A stretch of DNA of 64,000 nucleotides from Maribacter ulvicola (GTDB lineage: Bacteria > Bacteroidota > Bacteroidia > Flavobacteriales > Flavobacteriaceae). The notes below the pieces were generated by a model, which saw only the letters and a program-made list of their open reading frames with translations, was not told where the DNA came from and searched no databases. The position numbers and the translations under genes were made by a program. Shown in pieces: positions 1 to 9,023 of this stretch. The stretch's first letter is position 1. Every line of letters starts with the position of its first letter. Where the stretch lies: NCBI RefSeq assembly GCF_900155985.1, contig NZ_FTMA01000009.1, positions 62,001 to 126,000 on the forward strand, read 5' to 3'.

Positions 1-624
1 AACTTAGAAGAGGTACCTGGTTTATTAGAGCATCAGCAGGTTATTAAGCCGTTGAACAATCCTATAAAACCAACGGGTCATTTACGTATTCTTTATGGTA
101 ATCTGGCAACAGAAGGTGCCGTTGCTAAAATTACAGGAAAAGAAGGACTGTATTTCTCTGGTCCCGCTAAAGTATATAATGATGAGTTTCTAGCCAATGC
201 CGGTATTGGTAGAGGTGAAGTGAAAAAAGGCGATGTTGTAGTTATTCGTTATGAAGGTCCTAAAGGTGGACCCGGTATGCCAGAAATGTTGAAACCTACT
301 GCAGCTATTATGGGTGCAGGTCTTGGTAAAGATGTTGCTTTGATTACTGATGGACGTTTCTCAGGGGGTACACATGGGTTTGTTGTAGGTCACGTTGCAC
401 CAGAAGCACAAGATGGTGGTACAATAGGTCTGTTGGAAGATGGGGATATTATTACTATTGATGCCGAAAAGAATGAAATATCAGTAGATCTTACCGACGA
501 ACAATTAGCGGAAAGAAAAAAGAACTGGAAACAACCGGAACTAAAAGTAAAAAGAGGAAGCTTATATAAATACGCCCGTATGGTATCTTCTGCATCCAAA
601 GGTTGTGTTACCGATGAATTTTAA
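1..624 (+). CDS. ilvD: Dihydroxy-acid dehydratase, C-terminal part (5' end outside window)
   Basis: The frame is open from base 1, so the gene starts before the window; about 207 C-terminal residues are present. Dihydroxy-acid dehydratase is an Fe-S enzyme that converts dihydroxy-isovalerate/methylvalerate to the 2-oxoacids of valine and isoleucine synthesis. The family signature [19 protein letters not shown] is clear, as is the [11 protein letters not shown] segment. The gene is followed after 91 bp by ilvB on the same strand, which fits an ilv operon. The cluster Cys residues would lie upstream and cannot be judged here. An apparent internal TTG at base 52 is not the start, because family sequence continues upstream of it. 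Confidence 0.95.
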   Translation, partial: NLEEVPGLLEHQQVIKPLNNPIKPTGHLRILYGNLATEGAVAKITGKEGLYFSGPAKVYNDEFLANAGIGRGEVKKGDVVVIRYEGPKGGPGMPEMLKPTAAIMGAGLGKDVALITDGRFSGGTHGFVVGHVAPEAQDGGTIGLLEDGDIITIDAEKNEISVDLTDEQLAERKKNWKQPELKVKRGSLYKYARMVSSASKGCVTDEF

Positions 625-715
625 ATAAAACCGACTAGATTTTAAACAATTCTAGGTGGAATAATATCAGGTTGTTGTATCGCTTATATGCAATACTTGA
701 TTTAGATTATTAATT

Positions 716-2449
716 ATGGAAACAGTAAAAGAGAAGAAAAAAAGTACGGATTCCAAGAAAACTATAAAAGTTTCTGGAGCAGAGGCATTAATTCATTGTT
801 TATTGGCCGAAGGGGTAGAAACAATGTATGGCTACCCTGGCGGTGCTATTATGCCCGTCTATGACGAATTATATAAGTTTCAAGATAAATTAACACATAT
901 ACTTACCAGGCATGAACAGGGAGCAACACACGCAGCTCAGGGGTATGCTCGTGTTTCAGGTAAAGTGGGTGTAGCTATAGCAACTTCTGGTCCCGGTGCT
1001 ACTAATTTAGTAACCGGACTTGCAGATGCGCAGATAGATTCTACGCCTATGGTATGTATCACTGGGCAGGTAACAAGACAATTATTAGGTACAGATGCTT
1101 TTCAAGAAACTGATATTATTGGTATTTCTACTCCTGTTACCAAATGGAATTACCAAATAACCGAAGCTTCTGAAATTCCGGAGGTAATGGCGAAAGCTTT
1201 TTATATTGCAAAATCTGGTAGACCAGGTCCGGTATTGGTAGATATTACCAAAAATGCACAAATAGAAGCCTTTGACTTCTCATATGAGAAATGTACAGCG
1301 GTAAGAAGCTATAAGCCGGTGTCAAAACCGGACACCAATGCTATACAGGCGGCAGCTGATTTAATCAATAGTGCTAAAAAACCTTTTATTGTTTGGGGAC
1401 AGGGTGTTATACTTGGAAAGGCAGAGGAAGAATTGAAAGCATTAGTTGAAAAAGCCGGTATTCCTGCTGCTTGGACAATTATGGGTGCGTCTGCCCTGGA
1501 TACTGCTCATCCTCTAAATGTTGGTATGGTGGGTATGCACGGTAATTACGGACCTAACCTTATGACCAATGAATGCGATTTGTTAATTGCCATTGGTATG
1601 CGTTTTGATGATCGTGTAACGGGTAGGTTAGAAGATTATGCAAAACAGGCAAAGGTTATTCATTTTGAAATTGATCCTGCCGAGATAAATAAGAACGTTC
1701 ATGCAGATGTTGCTGTTTTAGGAAACTCAAAAGAAACTTTAGGCTTGGTGCTACCTTTGATTAATGAGAATAGCCACCAGGCTTGGCATAATGGTTTTAA
1801 AGAAAAATATAAAATTGAGTTCGATACTATTATAAAGAACGATATTCACCCAACTAAGGATGGCCTGACCATGGGTGAGGTTATTGAAGAAATCAATTTA
1901 GCTTCAAATAATAAGGCAGTTATTGTGTCTGACGTTGGTCAACATCAAATGATCGCTTGTAGGTATGCTAAATTCTCACAATCTAAAAGTAATATTACGT
2001 CTGGCGGATTAGGAACTATGGGCTTTGCTTTACCAGCAGCTATTGGTGCAAAAATGGGTGCTATGGATAGGGAAGTGGTAGCTATAATTGGTGATGGTGG
2101 TTATCAAATGACCATTCAGGAATTGGGTGTTATTTTTCAACATAAAGTTCCTGTAAAAATTGTGGTGTTGAACAATGAACACTTAGGTATGGTACGCCAA
2201 TGGCAAGAGTTGTTCTTTGAGAGACGATATGCATCAACGGTAATGGTGAATCCTGATTTTGTGAAAATTGCTGAAGGATATAGTATTGAAGCAAAAAGAA
2301 TTTCTGAACGTAAAGATTTAAAAGCTACCATTCAGGAAATGATGGCTTCTAAAGAACCTTATTTCTTGGAAGTAAAGGTAGAGCAAGAAGATAACGTTTT
2401 TCCAATGATACCTTCTGGAGCTTCGGTTTCTGAAGTTAGATTGAAATAA
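716..2449 (+). CDS. ilvB: Acetolactate synthase, large (catalytic) subunit
   Basis: Acetohydroxyacid synthase large subunit (577 aa, normal length), which joins two pyruvates, or pyruvate and 2-oxobutyrate, using ThDP. The N-terminal domain carries the catalytic Glu67 in TRHEQGATHAAQGYAR. The C-terminal domain has the ThDP/Mg motif, opening with GDGG near residues 459-462 and closing with NN at 486-487. The central FAD-type domain is present (AIGMRFDDRVTGR). A lysine-rich leader of about 17 residues precedes the core. The partner regulatory subunit ilvN is separated from it by a methyltransferase gene, which is unusual. Start ATG at 716. Confidence 0.97.
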   Translation: METVKEKKKSTDSKKTIKVSGAEALIHCLLAEGVETMYGYPGGAIMPVYDELYKFQDKLTHILTRHEQGATHAAQGYARVSGKVGVAIATSGPGATNLVTGLADAQIDSTPMVCITGQVTRQLLGTDAFQETDIIGISTPVTKWNYQITEASEIPEVMAKAFYIAKSGRPGPVLVDITKNAQIEAFDFSYEKCTAVRSYKPVSKPDTNAIQAAADLINSAKKPFIVWGQGVILGKAEEELKALVEKAGIPAAWTIMGASALDTAHPLNVGMVGMHGNYGPNLMTNECDLLIAIGMRFDDRVTGRLEDYAKQAKVIHFEIDPAEINKNVHADVAVLGNSKETLGLVLPLINENSHQAWHNGFKEKYKIEFDTIIKNDIHPTKDGLTMGEVIEEINLASNNKAVIVSDVGQHQMIACRYAKFSQSKSNITSGGLGTMGFALPAAIGAKMGAMDREVVAIIGDGGYQMTIQELGVIFQHKVPVKIVVLNNEHLGMVRQWQELFFERRYASTVMVNPDFVKIAEGYSIEAKRISERKDLKATIQEMMASKEPYFLEVKVEQEDNVFPMIPSGASVSEVRLK

Positions 2450-2465
2450 TAGCAATAATAACCTC

Positions 2466-3044
2466 ATGAACGATACGAACATACAGGACATTCCTAAAAT
2501 ACATACGGAGATAGCCCGTAAATCTGAGGAAATAGGATTTACGATGCCGTCAGACCTGTACGTTGGTAGTTTTCTCAAAACATTGATCGCTTCAAAACCA
2601 AACGGAAGGTTTTTAGAAATAGGAACTGGTATTGGTCTTAGCCTTTCTTGGATGATAGAAGGCATGGATGCTAATTCTACATTGCTATCCGTAGATAATG
2701 ATGAAGAACTCATTTCTATCGCTACCAGTTATTTTGGTAATGATGATAGGATAGAGGTGATTTGTAAGGATGGTACGGAATGGATCAAGGAATATTCTGG
2801 AACAAAGTTCGATTTAATTTTTGCCGATGCCTGGCCAGGAAAATACAGTGAGATCGATGAGGTTTTAGAATTGTTAAAAGTTGGCGGCTTTTACATAATA
2901 GATGATATGACAAAACAGCCCAATTGGCCAGAAGGTCATGAGGACAATGTAATAGCTCTTACAGCATATTTGGATCAACGTGAAGATTTACAATTGACCA
3001 AAATGAATTGGTCAACCGGTTTAATAATGGCCGTAAAAAAATAG
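2466..3044 (+). CDS. Class I SAM-dependent O-methyltransferase-like protein
   Basis: A 192-aa Rossmann-type methyltransferase. Motif I is FLEIGTGIGLS near residues 50-60, the acidic motif II follows in LLSVDNDEEL, and FDLIFADAWPGKY is the motif IV region. It resembles the O-methyltransferase/caffeoyl-CoA-methyltransferase-like superfamily, whose substrates are diverse, so the substrate here is unknown. It starts 16 bp after the ilvB stop, before ilvN, and is probably co-transcribed with both. Nothing in the sequence ties it chemically to isoleucine/valine synthesis. Domain call is firm; function is open. Confidence 0.85.
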   Translation: MNDTNIQDIPKIHTEIARKSEEIGFTMPSDLYVGSFLKTLIASKPNGRFLEIGTGIGLSLSWMIEGMDANSTLLSVDNDEELISIATSYFGNDDRIEVICKDGTEWIKEYSGTKFDLIFADAWPGKYSEIDEVLELLKVGGFYIIDDMTKQPNWPEGHEDNVIALTAYLDQREDLQLTKMNWSTGLIMAVKK

Positions 3045-3106
3045 TATAGATTAATTATAATGACACCATAAAGTCCTTTTGTTAAAGGAATAGGTAATTA
3101 AAGCTT

Positions 3107-3625
3107 ATGGAAAATAAATGGTTTACAATATCGGTTTATTCAGAGAATAACGTAGGGTTACTGAATAGAATATCAGGTATATTTTTAAAGAGACATATAA
3201 ATATAGAGAGTCTTAATGTCTCTAAATCAGAGATTGAAGATGTTTCTAAATTTACGATTGTAGCACATACAACAGAGAAATGGGTACATAATATCGTTGG
3301 GCAGATCGAGAAACAAATTGAAGTAATTAAAGCATATTACCATACTGATGATGAAACTATTTATCAAGAATCTGCTTTGTTCAAAATAGCATCGGGACTG
3401 CTGTTTGACGAGCGTCAAATACAGAACATCATTAAAGATAACAATGCACAGATCGTCACCGTATCAAGAGATTTTTTTGTCATCGCCAAAAGCGGTAGAA
3501 GAAATGAAATTGATGAAATGCACGATCAACTAAAACCGTACGGCATTATGCAGTTTGTACGTTCTGGCCGTATATCGGTTACTAAAGATGAAATGAAAAT
3601 TTCAGCGATACTAAAAGAATTTTAA
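3107..3625 (+). CDS. ilvN: Acetolactate synthase, small regulatory subunit
   Basis: Regulatory subunit of acetohydroxyacid synthase (172 aa, typical length). An N-terminal ACT domain covers about residues 5-78 (FTISVYSENNVGLLNRISGI), the fold that binds valine for feedback inhibition in this family, followed by the C-terminal small-subunit domain. It lies 62 bp after the methyltransferase and 40 bp before ilvC on the same strand. Start ATG at 3107 puts the ACT domain right at the N terminus, as expected. Confidence 0.95.
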   Translation: MENKWFTISVYSENNVGLLNRISGIFLKRHINIESLNVSKSEIEDVSKFTIVAHTTEKWVHNIVGQIEKQIEVIKAYYHTDDETIYQESALFKIASGLLFDERQIQNIIKDNNAQIVTVSRDFFVIAKSGRRNEIDEMHDQLKPYGIMQFVRSGRISVTKDEMKISAILKEF

Positions 3626-3665
3626 ATAAAGAGTCTAAACAATAATCAAATAAAGTAAATACAAA

Positions 3666-5141
3666 ATGGCCAATTATTTTAATACGCTATCATTAAGAGA
3701 TAAATTAACGCAACTTGGAAAATGTCGCTTCATGGATTCGTCTGAGTTTGCAGATGGTGTAAATGCTTTAAAAGGCAAAAAAATTGTAATCGTAGGTTGT
3801 GGTGCACAAGGGTTGAACCAAGGTTTAAACATGAGAGATTCTGGATTGGATATCTCATACACACTGCGTGATGCTGCTATAAAAGAAAAAAGACAATCTT
3901 TTGTAAATGCATCTGAAAACGGATTTACAGTAGGTACCTACCAAGAATTAATTCCTACTGCCGATATTGTAATTAACCTTACCCCAGACAAGCAACATAC
4001 TGCTGTAGTTAGTGCGGTTATGCCATTAATGAAAAAAGGTGCTACACTTTCGTATTCTCACGGTTTTAATATCGTTGAAGAAGGTATGCAGATTCGTGAA
4101 GATATTACCGTAATTATGGTTGCTCCAAAATGTCCGGGATCAGAAGTACGTGAAGAATATAAAAGAGGTTTTGGTGTACCAACATTAATTGCGGTTCACC
4201 CAGATAACGATCCTCAAGGTAAAGGATTAGAGCAGGCCAAAGCTTATGCTGTTGGTACCGGTGGTGATAGAGCAGGTGTATTAATGTCTTCTTTTGTTGC
4301 TGAGGTAAAATCAGATTTAATGGGTGAGCAAACTATTCTTTGTGGTTTGTTACAAACAGGTTCTATTCTTTGTTTCGATAAAATGATCGAAAAAGGAATT
4401 GATGCCGGATACGCTTCTAAATTAATTCAATACGGGTGGGAAACCATCACTGAAGGAATGAAATATGGTGGTATTACGCACATGATGGATCGTCTTTCAA
4501 ATCCTGCTAAAGTAAAGGCATTTGAGTTATCGGAAGAATTAAAAGATATTATGCGTCCGTTGTTCCAAAAGCATATGGATGATATTATGACCGGTCATTT
4601 CTCAAAAACCATGATGGAAGATTGGGCAAATGATGATAAGAATTTATTGACTTGGAGAGCTGCCACAGGTGAAACTGCTTTTGAAAAAACGCCTGCTGGT
4701 AATCAAGAGATTACGGAACAGGAATTTTATGACAACGGTGTTTTAATGGTTGCTATGGTAAGAGCTGGTGTTGAATTGGCTTTTGAGGCCATGACAGAAT
4801 CTGGTATTATCGCTGAGTCTGCATACTACGAGTCTTTACACGAAACTCCGTTAATTGCAAACACTATTGCACGTAAGAAATTGTTTGAAATGAACCGTGT
4901 AATTTCTGATACTGCTGAATATGGTTGTTATCTTTTTGATCATGCATGTAAGCCTTTATTAACTGATTTCATGAAGGGTATAGATACAGACGTTATTGGT
5001 ACAAACTTCTCTGGAGATATTGATAATGATGTTGACAATGCACAGTTAATCGCTATTAACAAAGCATTGCGTACGCATCCGGTAGAAATTGTTGGTACAC
5101 GTTTACGTGAATCAATGACAGCTATGAAGCCTATCGTATAG
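3666..5141 (+). CDS. ilvC: Ketol-acid reductoisomerase, long (class II) form
   Basis: Converts acetolactate or acetohydroxybutyrate to the dihydroxy acid with NADPH and Mg2+. At 491 aa it matches the long class II enzyme (E. coli type, with duplicated C-terminal domain) rather than the roughly 330-aa class I form. The Rossmann motif [18 protein letters not shown] lies near residues 43-60, and the metal/substrate segment [11 protein letters not shown] is in the middle. It sits between ilvN and ilvA on the same strand. Confidence 0.97.
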   Translation: MANYFNTLSLRDKLTQLGKCRFMDSSEFADGVNALKGKKIVIVGCGAQGLNQGLNMRDSGLDISYTLRDAAIKEKRQSFVNASENGFTVGTYQELIPTADIVINLTPDKQHTAVVSAVMPLMKKGATLSYSHGFNIVEEGMQIREDITVIMVAPKCPGSEVREEYKRGFGVPTLIAVHPDNDPQGKGLEQAKAYAVGTGGDRAGVLMSSFVAEVKSDLMGEQTILCGLLQTGSILCFDKMIEKGIDAGYASKLIQYGWETITEGMKYGGITHMMDRLSNPAKVKAFELSEELKDIMRPLFQKHMDDIMTGHFSKTMMEDWANDDKNLLTWRAATGETAFEKTPAGNQEITEQEFYDNGVLMVAMVRAGVELAFEAMTESGIIAESAYYESLHETPLIANTIARKKLFEMNRVISDTAEYGCYLFDHACKPLLTDFMKGIDTDVIGTNFSGDIDNDVDNAQLIAINKALRTHPVEIVGTRLRESMTAMKPIV

Positions 5142-5167
5142 ATTTATAATCTTTTATAGATATACCG

Positions 5168-5247
5168 ATTGTCCGGTTAAGTGCACCCATAGAATTGCAA
5201 TCCATTGTGGAATAACAGTTTTAAAGAGTTGCCCTTAAGCGGACAAT
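5168..5247 (+). repeat. Imperfect inverted repeat between ilvC and ilvA
   Basis: A 14-nt arm, ATTGTCCGGTTAAG (5168-5181), is matched by CTTAAGCGGACAAT (5234-5247) with one mismatch, and partial pairing continues inward (TGCACCC against GTTGCCC). The 52 nt between the arms contain a smaller possible hairpin TCCA-TTG-TGGA. There is no T-run after the right arm, so it is not a simple terminator. It could be an mRNA stem modulating ilvA expression, or a degraded mobile repeat. Confidence 0.5.
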
Positions 5248-5294
5248 TTAGGTTTTATACTAGTTTTAAAAAACAATAGCAGAATACAAAACAT

Positions 5295-6560
5295 ATGAAA
5301 GGGATAAAGCCGGCATATTTTCCAAAATTAGATGATGTTTTAAAAGCTGCACAGACCATTTCTGAAATTTCAGAGGTAACTCCGTTAACAGAAAGTATTC
5401 GTTTGTCTAAGCAGTATAATTGTCAAGTTCGTTTAAAGCGTGAAGATTTACAACGCGTACGTTCTTATAAAATTAGAGGAGCTTTTAACAAAATAAGCTC
5501 TTTAACCGATGAGGAACGGGAGAAAGGTGTTATTTGTGCCAGTGCCGGTAATCATGCACAAGGTGTTGCTTTTGCATGCTTTCACTTAAAAATTAGGGGT
5601 ACTATCTATATGCCATCGGTGACGCCAAAGCAAAAGGTAGAGCAAACAAAATTGTTTGGTGGTGAATGGGTAGAAATTGTGTTGGAAGGCGATACTTTCG
5701 ACGATGCTTCTTTAGCCGCTAAAACTTTCGGAGATCAAACAGGTAAAATCTTTGTACATCCATTTGATGATCCTAAAATAATTGAAGGTCAAGCTACCGT
5801 AGGTCTAGAGTTAATAGAACAGGCAAAAAAGTCTATAGATTATCTTTTTGTGTGTATTGGTGGTGGTGGTCTAGCATCTGGACTCATTAGTGTTTTTAGT
5901 CAGCTTTCGCCTACTACCAAGATTATAGGAGTAGAGCCAAAAGGTGCTCCTTCCATGAAAACGGCTATTGAATCTGGGGAAGTAGTTGCGCTTGATCATA
6001 TTGATAAATTTATTGATGGTGCAGCGGTCAAAAAAGTAGGTAGCTTAACCTATGCCATCTGTAATTATTATTTAGATAATATGATTACGGTCGACGAAGG
6101 CAAAGCGTGCCAAACTATTCTAGATCTTTACAATAGAGATGCTATTGTGGTGGAGCCTGCAGGTGCTCTATCCATTGCTGCTTTAGATGATTATAAAGAG
6201 GAAATTGAGGGTAAAAATGTAGTATGTATTATTGGCGGAAGTAATAATGACATTACTAGAACGGCAGAGATAAAGGAAAGAGCGTTGCTATATGGAAAAC
6301 TTAAGCATTACTTTATCATTCGATTCCCTCAAAGACCGGGAGCTCTAAAAGAATTTGTGGTTGATATTTTGGGACCTACGGATGACATTACCCATTTTGA
6401 ATATTCTAAGAAATCCAGCAGGGAAAATGCACCTGCAGTAGTAGGTATTGAGCTGAAACATCCAGAAGATTTAAAGCCCTTGATCGAACGTATGAAAACT
6501 AACAATTTTTATGGCGATTATATAAATGACAAACCAGATTTGTTTGAATATTTGGTTTAA
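5295..6560 (+). CDS. ilvA: Threonine dehydratase (biosynthetic-type)
   Basis: PLP enzyme that deaminates threonine to 2-oxobutyrate, the entry to isoleucine synthesis. The PLP lysine is Lys59 in the SYKIRGAF motif, and the glycine-rich phosphate loop GGGGLASG is in the middle. At 421 aa it has the catalytic domain plus one shorter C-terminal ACT-like regulatory region (about residues 338-421, beginning KHYFIIRFPQRPGAL), as in the TIGR02079-type enzyme, rather than the two-ACT form of E. coli. Last gene of the ilv run; the 153-bp gap before it holds an inverted repeat. Confidence 0.95.
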   Translation: MKGIKPAYFPKLDDVLKAAQTISEISEVTPLTESIRLSKQYNCQVRLKREDLQRVRSYKIRGAFNKISSLTDEEREKGVICASAGNHAQGVAFACFHLKIRGTIYMPSVTPKQKVEQTKLFGGEWVEIVLEGDTFDDASLAAKTFGDQTGKIFVHPFDDPKIIEGQATVGLELIEQAKKSIDYLFVCIGGGGLASGLISVFSQLSPTTKIIGVEPKGAPSMKTAIESGEVVALDHIDKFIDGAAVKKVGSLTYAICNYYLDNMITVDEGKACQTILDLYNRDAIVVEPAGALSIAALDDYKEEIEGKNVVCIIGGSNNDITRTAEIKERALLYGKLKHYFIIRFPQRPGALKEFVVDILGPTDDITHFEYSKKSSRENAPAVVGIELKHPEDLKPLIERMKTNNFYGDYINDKPDLFEYLV

Positions 6561-6652
6561 CCTACTTTTAATATATCAGATTCAATTTCTAGTTAATTTT
6601 TAGAAATCAATCCTAAGTACAATTATCAATCATAGTGTAAAATAAAAAAGTA

Positions 6653-8239
6653 ATGAGTGATATTAAAATTCCAGAAGAATTTCAGATTACCGCAACTATA
6701 GATCAAAAACAATATCTGGTCAACGGAGAACTAAAAGAGTGGAAAGGGAAAACTACCCAAGTATTCTCCACCATTTCTTCAACAGAAGAATACAAACCAA
6801 CATTATTAGGTAGTATTCCAGATTTGCAGGAGGCAGAAGCATTAGATGCCTTAGATGGTGCATTAAAAGCATATGATAAGGGGCAAGGAGTGTGGCCTAC
6901 AATGCACGTTAAGGACCGTATTGAATGTATGGAGGTCTTTGTTTCAAAAATGAAGACCAAAAGAGAAGAAGTAGTTAAATTGTTGATGTGGGAAATTGGT
7001 AAATCCTTACCAGATTCACAAAAAGAATTTGACCGTACGGTTGAATATATTGAAGATACTATTGAAGATTATAAACAGTTGGATCGTGATGCCGCAAAAT
7101 TTCAAAAAAATGCCGGTGTATACGCTCATATTAAAAGAGGACCATTAGGTGTTGTTTTGTGCTTGGGTCCTTACAACTATCCGTTGAACGAGACTTTTGC
7201 ATTGCTTATTCCTGCCATTATTATGGGGAATACCACCATCTTTAAACCGGCAAAACATGGTGTTTTATTGATTACGCCACTTTTAGAGGCTTTTCAAACG
7301 AGTTTCCCTAAGGGTGTGGTAAATGTGTTATTTGGTCGTGGTAGAACGGTTGCCGCACCAATTATGCAAACAGGTAAAGTGGATGTACTGGCTTTAATAG
7401 GTAATAGTAAATCTGCTAATGCGCTACAAGAACAACATCCAAAGAGTAATAGATTGCGTTTGGTATTGGGTCTAGAAGCTAAAAATCCAGCTATTATTTT
7501 GCCTGATGCCGATTTAGATTTAACCATAAACGAATGCTTGGCAGGTACCTTGTCCTTCAACGGTCAACGTTGTACTGCATTAAAAGTGGTGTATGTTCAT
7601 GAAGAAATTAGTGCTGAGTTCAATAAGAATTTTGCGAATAAAGTAGATGAATTAAAATTTGGAAATCCGTGGGAAGACGGAGTAAAATTAACACCGTTAC
7701 CTGAACCTGACAAAGCTGCCTATATTCAAGGTTTAATTGATGATGCGCTTTCAAAAGGTGCAAAAATCATCAACAAAAAAGGAGGTAAGCATTTTGATAA
7801 TTACATATGGCCTGCAGTTTTGTACCCTGTAACTAAAGACATGCGCGTGTATCAAGAAGAGCAGTTCGGTCCAATAATCCCAATTGTGCCTTTTGCTGAT
7901 ATTGAGGAGCCTTTAGATGATATGGCAGAAAGTAACTATGGCCAACAAGTAAGTTTGTTCGGTAAGGATGTATATGCACTTTCTCCATTAATAGATACTT
8001 TGGTGAATTTGGTTTGTCGTGTTAATCTAAACAGTTCTTGCCAGAGAGGACCAGATGTGTATCCGTTTACCGGAAGAAAAGATTCTGCACAAGCAACTTT
8101 AAGTGTTCATGATGCGTTGCGTTCGTTTTCAATTAGAACATTTGTAGCCTTCAAGGACAATGAATTGAATACTGAAATCATTGAGAATTTATTAGAAGCT
8201 AAACTTTCTAATTTTGTGAGTACAGATTATATATTATAA
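6653..8239 (+). CDS. gapN: NADP-dependent glyceraldehyde-3-phosphate dehydrogenase (ALDH superfamily)
   Basis: A 528-aa aldehyde dehydrogenase superfamily protein. The catalytic cysteine is Cys307 in [10 protein letters not shown], and the general-base glutamate region is GLEAKNPAI. The sequence resembles the non-phosphorylating GAPN enzymes of plants and bacteria, which oxidise glyceraldehyde-3-phosphate straight to 3-phosphoglycerate while making NADPH. Family assignment to ALDH is certain; the exact substrate is inferred from overall resemblance. It is 92 bp after ilvA and followed by a terminator hairpin, so it may be read with or apart from the ilv genes. Confidence 0.85.
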   Translation: MSDIKIPEEFQITATIDQKQYLVNGELKEWKGKTTQVFSTISSTEEYKPTLLGSIPDLQEAEALDALDGALKAYDKGQGVWPTMHVKDRIECMEVFVSKMKTKREEVVKLLMWEIGKSLPDSQKEFDRTVEYIEDTIEDYKQLDRDAAKFQKNAGVYAHIKRGPLGVVLCLGPYNYPLNETFALLIPAIIMGNTTIFKPAKHGVLLITPLLEAFQTSFPKGVVNVLFGRGRTVAAPIMQTGKVDVLALIGNSKSANALQEQHPKSNRLRLVLGLEAKNPAIILPDADLDLTINECLAGTLSFNGQRCTALKVVYVHEEISAEFNKNFANKVDELKFGNPWEDGVKLTPLPEPDKAAYIQGLIDDALSKGAKIINKKGGKHFDNYIWPAVLYPVTKDMRVYQEEQFGPIIPIVPFADIEEPLDDMAESNYGQQVSLFGKDVYALSPLIDTLVNLVCRVNLNSSCQRGPDVYPFTGRKDSAQATLSVHDALRSFSIRTFVAFKDNELNTEIIENLLEAKLSNFVSTDYIL

Positions 8240-8262
8240 TAGTCTATCATTTAAACTATAAA

Positions 8263-8297
8263 AAACCTCTCCTATTTATTAGGGGAGGTTTCTTTTT
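8263..8297. terminator. Hairpin terminator, likely bidirectional
   Basis: Arms AAACCTCTCCT (8263-8273) and AGGGGAGGTTT (8281-8291), one mismatch, 7-nt loop, followed by CTTTTTT on the + strand and preceded by an A-run. It separates convergent gapN and the 8272-8913 gene; the stop codon of the minus-strand gene lies inside it. Confidence 0.8.
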
Positions 8298-8913
8298 TGC
8301 AGTTGGCGCTAATTTCCTGAGCTCTTTCTAAACCTGAGTACGGATAGAAAGGTATGGTTTGTTCTTCTGCTTTAAACAAAACAATTGCGCGGTCTATATC
8401 TTCGCAATAGGGAGCTGTAGATTTACCAAAGAATTTTGCGGTGCCCATATCCCATTCGGTTTTGTTCAATAAAACTCTAGGGTTATTCGGGGCGATCGCT
8501 AACGCTTTTTTATAGATGGCTACGTTTTCTCCAGAAAGTGTCATACCATATTTTGCGCCATCGAAAGCTATATAAGCTGTATTCAAAAGTGCGTAAGTAA
8601 TTATTATTTCAGGATTGTTTTCTGAAATTGTAGATGCTTTGTCTAGAAAACCTTTTGCTCTGGTTAGTTTGGTAGTTAATAGTGCTTCATCTTTTAATCC
8701 AAAACTGCTTACTATTTCAATTAGTCCTGCATAATAGGGCGGTAACCAATTGTTGGTTTCTACAGAAGCTATTCTTTCAAATAGTTGTACGGCTTCTGTA
8801 TTCTTTTGTTGCTCCCATAAGGCAAATGCCTCATTCATCCCTTTTTCATAAGGTGTTTGCGCAGTTAAGCTAAGTGTAAAAATGAAGGTGGCAATTAATA
8901 GTAGTGATTTCAT
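8272..8913 (-). CDS. Secreted TPR-like protein of unknown function
   Basis: A 213-aa protein with a clear Sec signal peptide (MKSLLLIATFIFTLSLTAQ), so likely periplasmic. The mature part is alpha-helical with TPR-like segments (YEKGMNEAFALWEQQKNTEA; AIAPNNPRVLLNKTEWDMG). It follows the TonB-dependent receptor gene by 110 bp on the same strand, so it may be an accessory factor for that receptor. No catalytic motif is visible. Confidence 0.7.
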   Translation of the reverse strand: MKSLLLIATFIFTLSLTAQTPYEKGMNEAFALWEQQKNTEAVQLFERIASVETNNWLPPYYAGLIEIVSSFGLKDEALLTTKLTRAKGFLDKASTISENNPEIIITYALLNTAYIAFDGAKYGMTLSGENVAIYKKALAIAPNNPRVLLNKTEWDMGTAKFFGKSTAPYCEDIDRAIVLFKAEEQTIPFYPYSGLERAQEISANCKKETSPNK

Positions 8914-9023
8914 GATGTATAGTTTTTTGATGTTATTTATTGTTATTCAAATATCTTTCTATTCCATTGTTTTTTATAAAATAGATGACCGAGTTGTAGG
9001 TTTTTTGTATTGAATTGTAATTT

